DNA of 64,000 nt from CAVYUC01 sp963816685 (GTDB taxonomy: Bacteria; Bacteroidota; Bacteroidia; Bacteroidales; Prolixibacteraceae), in the NCBI GenBank assembly GCA_963816685.1, contig CAWFMB010000018.1, positions 76,581-140,580 of the forward strand, in the 5' to 3' direction. A program made the translations under genes and the position numbers. The notes beneath the pieces are model-generated. The model did no database searches, was not told the origin of the DNA, and saw only the letters and a program-made list of their open reading frames with translations. This document shows positions 56,200 through 64,000 of the stretch, one piece after another (position 1 is the first letter of the stretch; each line of letters starts with the position of its first letter).

Positions 56200-57114
56200 A
56201 TGAAGTATTTAGCCATAATCGTAATTGCAATGCAGGTTCTTTTCATTTCCTGCAACAAGGAAGATGATATCCCTGAAAACAAACAGGATGTTATCATTGA
56301 AAAGAAGGAACCTGGTTATTTTGTTTTAACTGAACTTAAAAATTCAGTAAAAAGTTCAACTATCGATTCTCAGGTAAAATCAGCTCAGGCTGGTTTTGAT
56401 TTGGGAGATTTGAATGCAAGTATGCAATATTCATTCATTTTGGTTAACGGAGGCGATCAGCCTGTTTTTGATGTCCATTTAGTTACTGATAATCCTGCCT
56501 TTACAATTTCACCCGGAGCAATTTCAGTTTTAGAAGGCAACACCTGGATGGATGGATCTGGCAGTGGATTTATTCCACTTATTTCTTTGGGAATTGTACA
56601 CGGAACACGGATTAATGGATTTGGTTTTTCCGACTTATTACCAATGGGGACGAATACTTCAGTATTGACAGTTACAGGTAAAACAATAGATGGTAATGAT
56701 ACAATTGAAATCAATTCTGATTTTGAATTTACAGTTAATGCAAAGGTGATGGATATAAAATTATATGCTAACAATTCTGAAGTTGATTTAACGAGAAATT
56801 ATGGGGGGTCTTCTACCACACTTGGAGGATTAGGTTTTATGAGAATTTATTGGGTAAGTTCGGGTAATCTGGAAATAGAAAATACAGGTAATGTTGATAT
56901 TGAATTAACATTTGGAAGTGATAATGAATTAACAATTGGCAATGATATTGCAATATTGAAACCAAGTGAGAAAAAACAAATGGAAATTTCAGGTGGTAGT
57001 AATATGACTTTCAGCCTGGATGGAAATGGTACAATAGCAGATAACAATCGAATTCAGCTTGGTAATGATGGCAAAGGATATTTCAGGGTTAGCACAAAGT
57101 TGATATCCTGGTAA
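56200..57114 (+). CDS. hypothetical lipoprotein, beta-rich
   Basis: A 304-aa protein with the lipobox LFISC (Cys19), followed by charged NKEDDIPENKQD. The rest is rich in Gly, Asn, Thr and Ile in alternating patterns such as NGGDQPVFDVHLVTDNPAFTI and SGGSNMTFSLDGNG. That suggests immunoglobulin-like or coiled beta domains at the cell surface. I do not recognise a family. A -7-like TAACTTTA occurs about 30 bases before the start. A REP-like element begins just after its stop. Confidence 0.65.
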   Translation: MKYLAIIVIAMQVLFISCNKEDDIPENKQDVIIEKKEPGYFVLTELKNSVKSSTIDSQVKSAQAGFDLGDLNASMQYSFILVNGGDQPVFDVHLVTDNPAFTISPGAISVLEGNTWMDGSGSGFIPLISLGIVHGTRINGFGFSDLLPMGTNTSVLTVTGKTIDGNDTIEINSDFEFTVNAKVMDIKLYANNSEVDLTRNYGGSSTTLGGLGFMRIYWVSSGNLEIENTGNVDIELTFGSDNELTIGNDIAILKPSEKKQMEISGGSNMTFSLDGNGTIADNNRIQLGNDGKGYFRVSTKLISW

Positions 57115-57122
57115 TGCTGACA

Positions 57123-57174
57123 TCCCGCTACAGCACGATTGATCCTGTGGTATTTTAAATCACACGATAAATTC
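57123..57174 (+). repeat. REP-like element, copy 1
   Basis: Shares GCACGATTG, TGTGG, ATT and TAAATCAC-CGATA in the same order and spacing with 60121-60176, about 80% identical by eye. The copies lie at the 3' ends of two neighbouring genes. Confidence 0.65.
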
Positions 57175-57277
57175 AACTGTTAACAGTGGTGCAAATGTTG
57201 TTTTAGATGCATGTCAGGAAATAATATTGAATGAAAATTTTGAAGTAAAAGCAGGGGCAACTTTTGAGACAAGATAA
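57143..57277 (+). pseudogene. C-terminal remnant of a 3-coathanger-stack-like domain
   Basis: An open stretch without a start codon whose translation reads TVNSGANVVLDACQEIILNE followed by NFEVKAGATFETR and a stop. This closely resembles the end of Bacteroidota extracellular proteins with the 3-coathanger stack repeat (NSGANV...EI.L..GF.VKAG..F). The upstream part of such a gene is missing, and the REP-like element sits at the break. It is probably a fragment left by rearrangement. Confidence 0.5.
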
Positions 57278-57332
57278 AACGCAATTATATAATTATAAGT
57301 TATCAAATGAATAAAACAAACTTAACTTAATT

Positions 57333-60115
57333 ATGAAAGCCCGAAATTTTTTTACATCAATACTAATAATTATAGCCTTTAATTGTCAGGCTCATAACTA
57401 TCAAACAATATTTACAAACAGGGTTGCATTTTTTGAAAATCCTGCAAAACAAATAATTGCGTTAAGAATCGATTCAGTACAAATAACCCAGGATACTATA
57501 TTGTATCCATTTGCAATCCTTCAGGAAGTATCACCTGACGGATGTTCTTCACCCTATAAGGCTTCATGGATTGGCGAAAAAGTAGTTGTTAAACCTGATG
57601 GTACTAACTTGTTCTTCAACCTCGCAGGCGACACTATCGCGCTAAAAACACAGGCTGCTTTAAATGAATCGTGGATTGCATTTCATCGTTCCGATACATT
57701 TCGGATTGAAGCCAGTGTGAAAATGCTGCAACAAGAAAATGTTCCGGGATTGGTTGATTCCGTTAAAACCATCGGATTCAGGGTCATTGACTTAAATGGA
57801 AATACCATCAATCATGCTTTAAACAACATGGAGGTGAAAATAAGCAGGAAAAGAGGATTTATTCAAACCCTCAACTTTTATCTTTTCCCCGATATCGTTA
57901 CGCATTATCCTCCTGATATGTTGGAGACCTATAAACTGGTTGGATTAACCAATCCGGAAGTCGGGGTTCAGAATCTTACCTGGTTTGATGTATATGATTT
58001 TAATACAGGCGACGAAATACACGTTGTGGAACATCGTATTTATGATAACTTTTCTCCTTTAAAAAAAGAATACGACAAAAAGAGTATTTATAAGTATCTC
58101 GAACGATTTGACCATGCAGATTCAATTGTTTACCGCTATGCACGAAAACAAAGTATTGAAACTATTTACACCGACAGCACAACGATGGAAATTTACAACG
58201 ATACTTTAACATCGGTAGTAACGGCAAATACCGATTTTGATAAATTGCCGGGAGAACCAGTAATCGATACTTTTTCAGCGTATTCTTTTTATATGCTTGA
58301 CGATGATATCCTGAAGAAAATTGATCAACGCGGAACACGGAGTTTTGTTTCCGGAAAAATTTGGATGTTTGTCGGTGAAGGATGCACATACAAAAAATAT
58401 TGGCCTTGGCGGACCTTACTACAGTTGTACTGGTTATGTTGGCGAATCGGAAGAACGAAAACTGGTTTATTATAAAAAAGGCGACACAGAATGGGGAGAA
58501 AAGCTGGTTATTACCGATATAAAAGATAGCATATCAACTGGTACCGAACCTTTTTGGAGCATTGTGGAAGATGATTATACTGTTAACAAATCACATGCAA
58601 CTGATAATGCATTGTTCCGGGATTCCATAGTCGTGGCAGGCGCGTTTGTAAGTAAGGCTTCCTGCCCTCATTACAGTCTGTTTGCTTATAATCTCAAGGG
58701 GCAAAAACTTTGGGATACCAGAGGTTTTTTTGATTTGATTTATGCGGCATCCGATTATATTTATACTGCAGGATACACTCCGATTGACGACATATCAGGT
58801 ATAGAACAAATTATAATTGCAAAATATGATAAAAACGGAAATGAAATCTTTACTATTGGCTATCCTGAGATTCCCCATCTTGAACATTTTGAATTTGAAC
58901 CTCAAAGCATCGATGTTGCCAGCGACGGCACTATCCTCGTCAGCTCTGCTAAATCAGTAATTAAGTCTGATGTTAATGGCACAAAAATTCAGGAATATCA
59001 ATTAACTGCCCTGCCGGATGTTAAAGGAATAATTTCCCTGAATCCGGAAACCTGTTTAATCTATTCCCAAAACAGAATCTATACATCCGACAGTTCATTT
59101 GTTCTTTCCGATTCCATTCGTTTTTCCGACAGCATCAATAAAATACTTCTGAAAAACGATACCGTATATACATTGATGGATTCCTATTTGGTAAGGCTCG
59201 ATACCAGCTTGAATGTCATCGATACGCTGATTGAAACCTCAACCGGGTTTCAGGATATGGAATTTTATGAAGAACATCTATGGATTCGAATGAGTGATCC
59301 GGACAGCATTAAACTGATTGACCTAAAAAACAATGCTGTTAACGATACACTGACATTTGCGTTACTATCGCAGGTGAACGGATTTGTTGCAACAAATAAC
59401 AATTATACATTTATTGGAAATTCGTTTACAGACCAAATCGGTATTTACAATTATAAAACAACAGATTTGCCAGGTATCGAATTAAATTTACCCGATATTG
59501 AACTGGTGGATTTTGATATTGACAGTATTACCTTAGAATACGTTACAACCCCTGAGATGACTTTTGCAAGAGGATTTTATTTTAATCCGGAACTGACAGT
59601 AAAAAATAACGGAACAGACACAATTCATACTTTTTCTGTATTTTCCGATTTATATCGGAGGTATGAATTGCGCCCAAAACTACTTCTACCAAAAGATTTC
59701 CGGATTTGAATTATTGCCTGGTCAAGCACAAACATTTAAATTAAAACGTGCTTACCAGGAAGACATTAATAACAATCAGTTATGTTTCGAATGTCTGGCT
59801 CCAAATTCCAAACTCGAGAAACTAACAGATAATAATACTCTTTGCAAAACCTTTACCATTACCGGGATTGAAAATAAGGTTCAATCTGTATTAAAGGTAT
59901 ATCCTAATCCATTTTCGGAATATTTAATTATTGAAAATACGGATTTGAACATGAAGACCATAGAACTGACCGACATTAGCGGAAGAACATTAATTCATAG
60001 AGCCACTGCGGATCAAAGAATAACGATTAAAACAAATGGGTTGAAACCGGGACCATACATTATTAAAATAAATTCAGAAGGAAAAACCAATACCCGGCTG
60101 ATAATACGTGAATAA
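57333..60115 (+). pseudogene. large secreted T9SS protein, two single-base frameshifts
   Basis: Reads as one protein of about 926 aa. It starts with a signal peptide ending CQA (57333 start) and continues in frame to about 58390. An extra A in the six-A run 58392-58397 breaks the frame; removing it gives YKNIGLGGPYYSC and the second segment. That segment is rich in beta-propeller-like KYDKNGNEIFTIGYPE and SDGTILVSS repeats up to about 59655. A second extra base near 59656 separates the last segment. The end is a T9SS C-terminal signal starting VYPNPFSEYLIIEN and finishing RLIIRE. Function is unknown. The indel style suggests possible sequencing error. Confidence 0.75.
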
Positions 60116-60120
60116 AATTG

Positions 60121-60178
60121 CCACCGCTGCCGCACGATTGCATCGTGTGGCATTCTAAATCACGCGATACAATCGCGC
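60121..60178 (+). repeat. REP-like element, copy 2, with two hairpins
   Basis: GCCGCACGAT and ATCGTGTGGC form a 10-bp stem (one G-U) around TGC. CGCGAT and ATCGCG form a second stem around ACA. It matches copy 1 at 57123-57174 and is typical of REP elements mobilised by RAYT-type transposases, though none is in the window. Confidence 0.7.
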
Positions 60179-60205
60179 GGGAACAGGGGCAGGGTTTACA
60201 TATTC

Positions 60206-60436
60206 GATATGAAGATAATATCCAAAGATATGAGAACAATATCCAAAGTGATGAAGATAATATCTCAGGATATGAAGACCATATCCTGAGATACGTGGAC
60301 TATATCTATAGATATGAAAGCCATATCCCTGGATATATGTTCCGTTTCCAAAGACAGCAGGAGTATATCCTTGGATATGATGTTCCTGATTATGGATAGC
60401 AAGGCTGTAAAATGGGATATGAAGACAATATCCCTG
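60206..60436. repeat. eleven-unit 21-bp tandem repeat array
   Basis: Units begin with GATA or a variant (GTGA, GACA) at 60206, 60227, 60248, 60269, 60290, 60311, 60332, 60353, 60374, 60395 and 60416, exactly 21 bases apart without slippage. The best units read GATATGAAGACNATATCC plus three variable bases, so GATAT faces ATATC inside each. Point mutation has diverged the units but no indel has broken the phase. The array lies between the T9SS gene and the convergent mltF. Confidence 0.93.
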
Positions 60437-60505
60437 TTTTTTTTGATTAAAGAAGTGCCTTCCTTGTCTAAGCATTAACCTAAAGCAGGAAATTAAAAAC
60501 ATTCT

Positions 60506-61939
60506 TTACTTTGGAATGACATTCAGGTAATGCTTATAATTATGCACCACGCGGTTCACATAATTATAGGGTTGTTCACCGCGGCAATAGCCCCAGCGCA
60601 CCACCGGGTCCTTGTAATATTTTTCAGAGGATTTGTGCAACAGGTAATAATCGACATTGTTATCCCACACCTGGCTGTTTTTGCCGTACTTCTTTGCCAG
60701 CCGCTGGGCATCTTTTACATGTCCCAAACCTACATTATATGCTGCCAGGACAAATTTCATCCGTTGGGCCGAGTCGGGGACACTTTCCAGGAGCCGCTCA
60801 TTCAGCCAGTTGAGCATTAAAATTCCGCCTTTAATATTCTGCGCAGGGTCTGTGTAATCTTCAATTCCCAGGGCTTTGGCAGTTTCGGGCACCAGTTGCA
60901 TTAAACCGTAAGCGCCCGCCCATGATTCTATTTCGGGATTAAACCGCGATTCGTGATAAACAACCGACGCTATCAGCCGCCAGTCCCAGTTATACTCAGC
61001 AGCCAGCTTTTTTATCGTTTCATCGTAAACCGAAATCTTCCCGCCCGAAATGCTGTGGAATTCACTCGCAAGCCGTGTTGCACTCCGGGGGCTTTCAAAA
61101 TAACGGTGATATATCTGGCGGAACTTTCGGGTCTTTGTAAAATCTGCAATCCAGGTGTCGAGGTAATTTTTCCATTCGGCAGAACCTTTTGGAACTGCCC
61201 ATGCTATATTTTGCGGAAAACTTACCTTAACCGAAACATCGAGGTTTGGAAAATAATTTTTATTCAGCCGGGCAACATTTTCGTCGCTTACAGTATAATT
61301 GATTTCGCCACCGGCAACTTTGGCAATGAGCTGTTCAGTGCTGTTTATGCTGTCCTGCACAATATTGATGTAATCGCCGGTTTCCTCCGAAAGGTTCATC
61401 AAACGCTGATAAAACGATGAATATTTCTGTACATGAATCTTTTTTCCTGCCAGTCCAAGTGTACTGTACACATAAAGTGAATCGGGAGTTCCCATGCCAA
61501 TTTCGCGCTGAACCAACACCTGGCTTGTATGCAACAGCGGTATGGTAAAATCAGCTTCATTACGCCCTTCGCTTGTAACTGCAAGATTTTTGGCCACCAA
61601 ATCCAACTCACCTTCCTGCAACAACTTGTAACTATCGAGGCGCCGGTTGATAACAACAATTTCGAGCTTTACATCCAAATCTTCGCTCAGCGCCTGAAGC
61701 AATTCGTAGTTAAAACCCATTGGTTTTCCGCGGTACACAAAATAGTTGGTTGAATTATAATCGACTGCAGTCCGTAAAACTCCTGTTTCGCGGATTCGCT
61801 TCAAAACTCTTTGCCGATCATCATTATCCGGGTTTTGGTGCCCTTTATCTGAAGGATTGCAGGACATGAACTGAAAACTGATGCCCAACAAACAAATAGC
61901 TTTGAATAAATTTCTGTAATATATGGCTGACAATAACAT
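60506..61939 (-). CDS. mltF: lytic murein transglycosylase F-like lipoprotein
   Basis: A 477-aa lipoprotein (lipobox FMSC near residue 27) that cleaves peptidoglycan glycan strands. An amino-acid-binding-protein-like domain (about 50-290, GVLRTAVDYNSTNYFVYRGKPMGF) is followed by an SLT domain. The catalytic Glu is in VVYHESRFNPEIES, followed by GAYGLMQLVPETA and AAYNVGLGHVKDAQ. This two-domain plan is that of MltF. Its ATG shares a base with the TAA stop of the upstream porin gene (TAATG), so translation is coupled. Confidence 0.93.
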   Translation of the reverse strand: MLLSAIYYRNLFKAICLLGISFQFMSCNPSDKGHQNPDNDDRQRVLKRIRETGVLRTAVDYNSTNYFVYRGKPMGFNYELLQALSEDLDVKLEIVVINRRLDSYKLLQEGELDLVAKNLAVTSEGRNEADFTIPLLHTSQVLVQREIGMGTPDSLYVYSTLGLAGKKIHVQKYSSFYQRLMNLSEETGDYINIVQDSINSTEQLIAKVAGGEINYTVSDENVARLNKNYFPNLDVSVKVSFPQNIAWAVPKGSAEWKNYLDTWIADFTKTRKFRQIYHRYFESPRSATRLASEFHSISGGKISVYDETIKKLAAEYNWDWRLIASVVYHESRFNPEIESWAGAYGLMQLVPETAKALGIEDYTDPAQNIKGGILMLNWLNERLLESVPDSAQRMKFVLAAYNVGLGHVKDAQRLAKKYGKNSQVWDNNVDYYLLHKSSEKYYKDPVVRWGYCRGEQPYNYVNRVVHNYKHYLNVIPK

Positions 61940-63906
61940 TAATCATAAAACACCCAGGAAACCCCAAACCGAAACGTTCTTCTGTTCATGGGGTAATGCG
62001 GAACTGTAAAATACTCCCTGTCAATAAACTCAGTTCCAATGTTCATCATTTTAAAGAACACCCTGGTCCTTTTTAAACGCAAACTCGCGTAAGCATCTAT
62101 ATAAGGAAAATCCCCCATTATTTGTTCATTCTGCAAATAAAACAAACCGGTTGCAGGGTCGTAGGCATCGGCATAGTATGATGTATTGTATCTTGTATCG
62201 ATTCCGAGTTGGGTAAATAAAACTTTTGAAATTACAAACTGATAATAAGTGGAAACAAATGCAGAAAAATCGGGCAAATGAACCAAACTCTGGTCCGAAG
62301 CTTTTTGCCACAACAAACGCGTACGGAAATGAAAATCGCCGAAATTAAAATCTTTGTCGAGATAAGCCGATATAACCAGCAACTCTTTACTTGTTTGTGA
62401 AGGAATACCGGCAGTATCGTTGTAAATGAAATTATTGATGATGGAATAATTTGCACCAAATTCAAGTTTGCGCAAAGGTGAGTTGAACCTTCCGTTTACC
62501 GTCATTCGCTGTTCCATTTTAAAATTATTGTTCCACCGGATGTGCTGCGAGTAAAATTCATCCTGAAAATAATCGGGCACACGGTTTTCAATTTTGCCTT
62601 CTATGGTGAGCGCTGTAAGCGAATCTTTCAACAAAGTAAAAGGTTTTGAAATGATTCCCGACAATTCTGTCTGGCCTGCATTCCGCCCGAGCAGGTATAT
62701 TTTCCCGTCGAAATTCCATGTCCAGAAATCACCGGTTAACCTGAAAATACCTCCACCTGCATATATATTTGAATAGCGTTTTGTCTGCCGGTTGAAATAT
62801 CCTGTATCGGGCCCCGGCATAGAAGCTTTAACAAATTCCTGCCCTAAGAAAGCCCGGGTTCCAAAGCTTGTATTTCGATCTGCATTTTCATATTTCTTTA
62901 ACTGAATAATGTTCTGAATTTTACGAAAACGGATAGAATCTTTTATATATTCTTCGCCATAATAATCTTTTTGAAAAAATGTATTGGTTGAATCCTCTTC
63001 ATCAATAAATTCCTTCAGGTTACTTTGGTATTCAAAAGAATAAATAATGCCCACTATTGGTTTAAAAACAGACGATTCATTTTTTTCTTCAACTTCCTCT
63101 GATGCTGTTGTTTTAATCGTTTTCCCTATACGGTATTCCCCTGTTCCGTAAAAATACATGTTCCCAAATTCCGAACGTGTATTATTTAATTTCACATCGA
63201 GAAACTCTGTTTCAGTATTGCTTACAATTAATTCATCTCTTGTAAGACCGCCATTTTCGTTATTCTTTATACTATTTGAAATAAACCCGCCATGAATACT
63301 CAATTTATCCCTGTTATAATTTGAATAAAGCGTTACAAAATTATTTTTGCTTTGCTGGTGTTTGTACTGTCCTTCTGACTTTGCCTGATCATAACGAAAA
63401 GTAACATTCAGGTATGGATTAATATTTTGGGTATGAAGCACATTAAAACGTGTTTCATTTTGTTTGGTACGTTGCTGGCTTTGACTAAAATCGAGTTTGG
63501 TATAAGGAGTTCGGGTGTTATAATATTTCACTTTTCCCGGATTAAGCAGGTAAGCTTCCCTTGAATTAAGAAAGAAAAAATCAAATGTTGATTCACGCTG
63601 AAAGAAATTATTGTTTTGGTATGGTGTTCCGTAATTTCCAAGGTATGAAACGCTAATTGCATCTTTATAAACAGGATTGTAGATATGAAAATAATCCTGA
63701 ATAGTATCCAAACGGGTTGAATCTTTAAAAGCGCCAAAACCATCGAGGTACCACAATTTAATGAGAGGTGTAATTACCTTAACCTGTTGTTTGGCTTCGA
63801 TCTGTTCCTCTTCGTCCATCTCCTGCTCCACCTGTGAAAAAGAAAGTACAGGCAGCAGAATGATAAATGTTGCAAATAATATTTTTATGATGTTTTTTAT
63901 GAGCAT
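61939..63906 (-). CDS. Bacteroidota 'putative porin'
   Basis: A 655-aa outer-membrane beta-barrel protein of the Bacteroidota porin group (PF14121-type as I recall it). The signal peptide ends LSFSQ near 25, then an acidic linker (EQEMDEEEQIEAKQQ). Long runs of alternating aromatic and polar residues typical of barrels follow, and it ends MNRRTFRFGVSWVFYD with a terminal aromatic cluster. The motif NPVYKDAISVSYLGNYGTPYQNNN near 75 is characteristic. It heads a two-gene operon with mltF; the solute is unknown. Confidence 0.88.
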   Translation of the reverse strand: MLIKNIIKILFATFIILLPVLSFSQVEQEMDEEEQIEAKQQVKVITPLIKLWYLDGFGAFKDSTRLDTIQDYFHIYNPVYKDAISVSYLGNYGTPYQNNNFFQRESTFDFFFLNSREAYLLNPGKVKYYNTRTPYTKLDFSQSQQRTKQNETRFNVLHTQNINPYLNVTFRYDQAKSEGQYKHQQSKNNFVTLYSNYNRDKLSIHGGFISNSIKNNENGGLTRDELIVSNTETEFLDVKLNNTRSEFGNMYFYGTGEYRIGKTIKTTASEEVEEKNESSVFKPIVGIIYSFEYQSNLKEFIDEEDSTNTFFQKDYYGEEYIKDSIRFRKIQNIIQLKKYENADRNTSFGTRAFLGQEFVKASMPGPDTGYFNRQTKRYSNIYAGGGIFRLTGDFWTWNFDGKIYLLGRNAGQTELSGIISKPFTLLKDSLTALTIEGKIENRVPDYFQDEFYSQHIRWNNNFKMEQRMTVNGRFNSPLRKLEFGANYSIINNFIYNDTAGIPSQTSKELLVISAYLDKDFNFGDFHFRTRLLWQKASDQSLVHLPDFSAFVSTYYQFVISKVLFTQLGIDTRYNTSYYADAYDPATGLFYLQNEQIMGDFPYIDAYASLRLKRTRVFFKMMNIGTEFIDREYFTVPHYPMNRRTFRFGVSWVFYD

Positions 63907-63926
63907 AGATTAGAGACAAAGTTGCA

Positions 63927-63960
63927 CAAAACTAAAAAAAGCATAGAATTGAAAGTCAAA
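63927..63960 (-). promoter_or_regulatory. promoter of the porin-mltF operon
   Basis: On the minus strand a TTTG (63957-63960) is followed after 22 bases by TAGTTTTG (63927-63934). This fits the Bacteroidota -33/-7 arrangement TTTG-N(about 20)-TAnnTTTG. The start codon is about 20 bases further on, leaving a very short leader. It is the best two-box promoter in the window. Confidence 0.65.
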
Positions 63961-64000
63961 ACTCCACAACTTTTCACGTTAATTAACAACAATTATTCAA

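Noticed and set aside
60206..60436. CRISPR array
   Set aside because: Units are contiguous 21-mers with no spacers, and no cas genes are in the window. The 41-bp array fails for the same reason.
60118..60502. Open frames on both strands with 7-residue repeats (RYEDNIQ-type and GYGFHIY-type)
   Set aside because: Both are forced by the 21-bp DNA repeat; no signal peptide or known fold, and one begins inside a REP-like element.
1..64000. tRNA or rRNA genes
   Set aside because: Inspection of the gene-free gaps showed no tRNA-like TTCGA-arm with matching acceptor stems and no rRNA-like conserved words.

Overview
The window looks like a chromosomal segment of a Bacteroidota bacterium, probably in or near the Marinilabiliales/Prolixibacteraceae; the rank below phylum is inference. 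The signs are a SusC/SusD pair, proteins ending in type IX secretion (T9SS) C-terminal signals, a FISUMP-domain protein, a Bacteroidota-type 'putative porin', a DUF3124 lipoprotein, a LysRS with a C-terminal extension, promoters of the TAnnTTTG type, and almost no Shine-Dalgarno sequences. The gene content is mostly core housekeeping. I see no phage, plasmid, CRISPR array, intact transposase, rRNA or tRNA.

Layout. 0-6 kb: lysS behind a hairpin-rich leader, a lipoprotein, an exported Gfo/Idh/MocA oxidoreductase, a frameshifted lyase-like gene and a membrane zinc metalloprotease. 6-11 kb: a glycerol operon (glpK-glpD-glpF plus a small acidic protein) divergent from an AraC-type regulator. 11-18 kb: T9SS cargo and FISUMP protein, CDP-alcohol phosphatidyltransferase, serA, pgi, DUF3124 lipoprotein, EamA transporter, and a small broken membrane-protein gene. 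18.9-24.4 kb: an export operon (adaptor, MacB-like permease without ATPase, TolC, second adaptor). 24.4-25.4 kb: a gene-free region with a striking 33-bp-arm palindrome. 25.4-30.4 kb: susC-susD without linked glycoside hydrolases. 30.8-35.7 kb: ATP-grasp-like protein, PPK2, DUF1338, a PfkB-like protein lacking its catalytic Asp, and ACP phosphodiesterase. 35.8-43.1 kb: purH-mreB-mreC-mreD-mrdA-rodA, the cell-elongation operon. 43.3-45.6 kb: a second MacB-like permease and a gene-free stretch with a 41-bp tandem array. 45.6-50.1 kb: rsmA-mgtE(frameshifted)-rimB-rimK-aspartoacylase-like. 50.2-55.8 kb: flippase-like protein, LolC/E-like permease, TonB receptor, NUDIX hydrolase. 56-60.5 kb: a lipoprotein and a large frameshifted T9SS protein flanked by two REP-like elements, then eleven exact 21-bp-phased repeats. 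60.5-64 kb: porin-mltF.

Two themes stand out. First, at least four genes carry single-base indels, mostly +1 and mostly in short homopolymers. This pattern points to assembly or sequencing errors at least as much as to gene decay, so these genes should be treated as provisionally intact. Second, the intergenic regions hold several unrelated families of phased tandem or palindromic repeats (11-, 21- and 41-bp periods, REP-like pairs). These are the least explained part of the window. I found no clear-cut new defence or biosynthetic system. The most interesting leads are the phased repeats, the two-adaptor export operon without an ATPase, the RimK/RimB/aspartoacylase cluster, and the PfkB-like protein with Met in place of the catalytic base.
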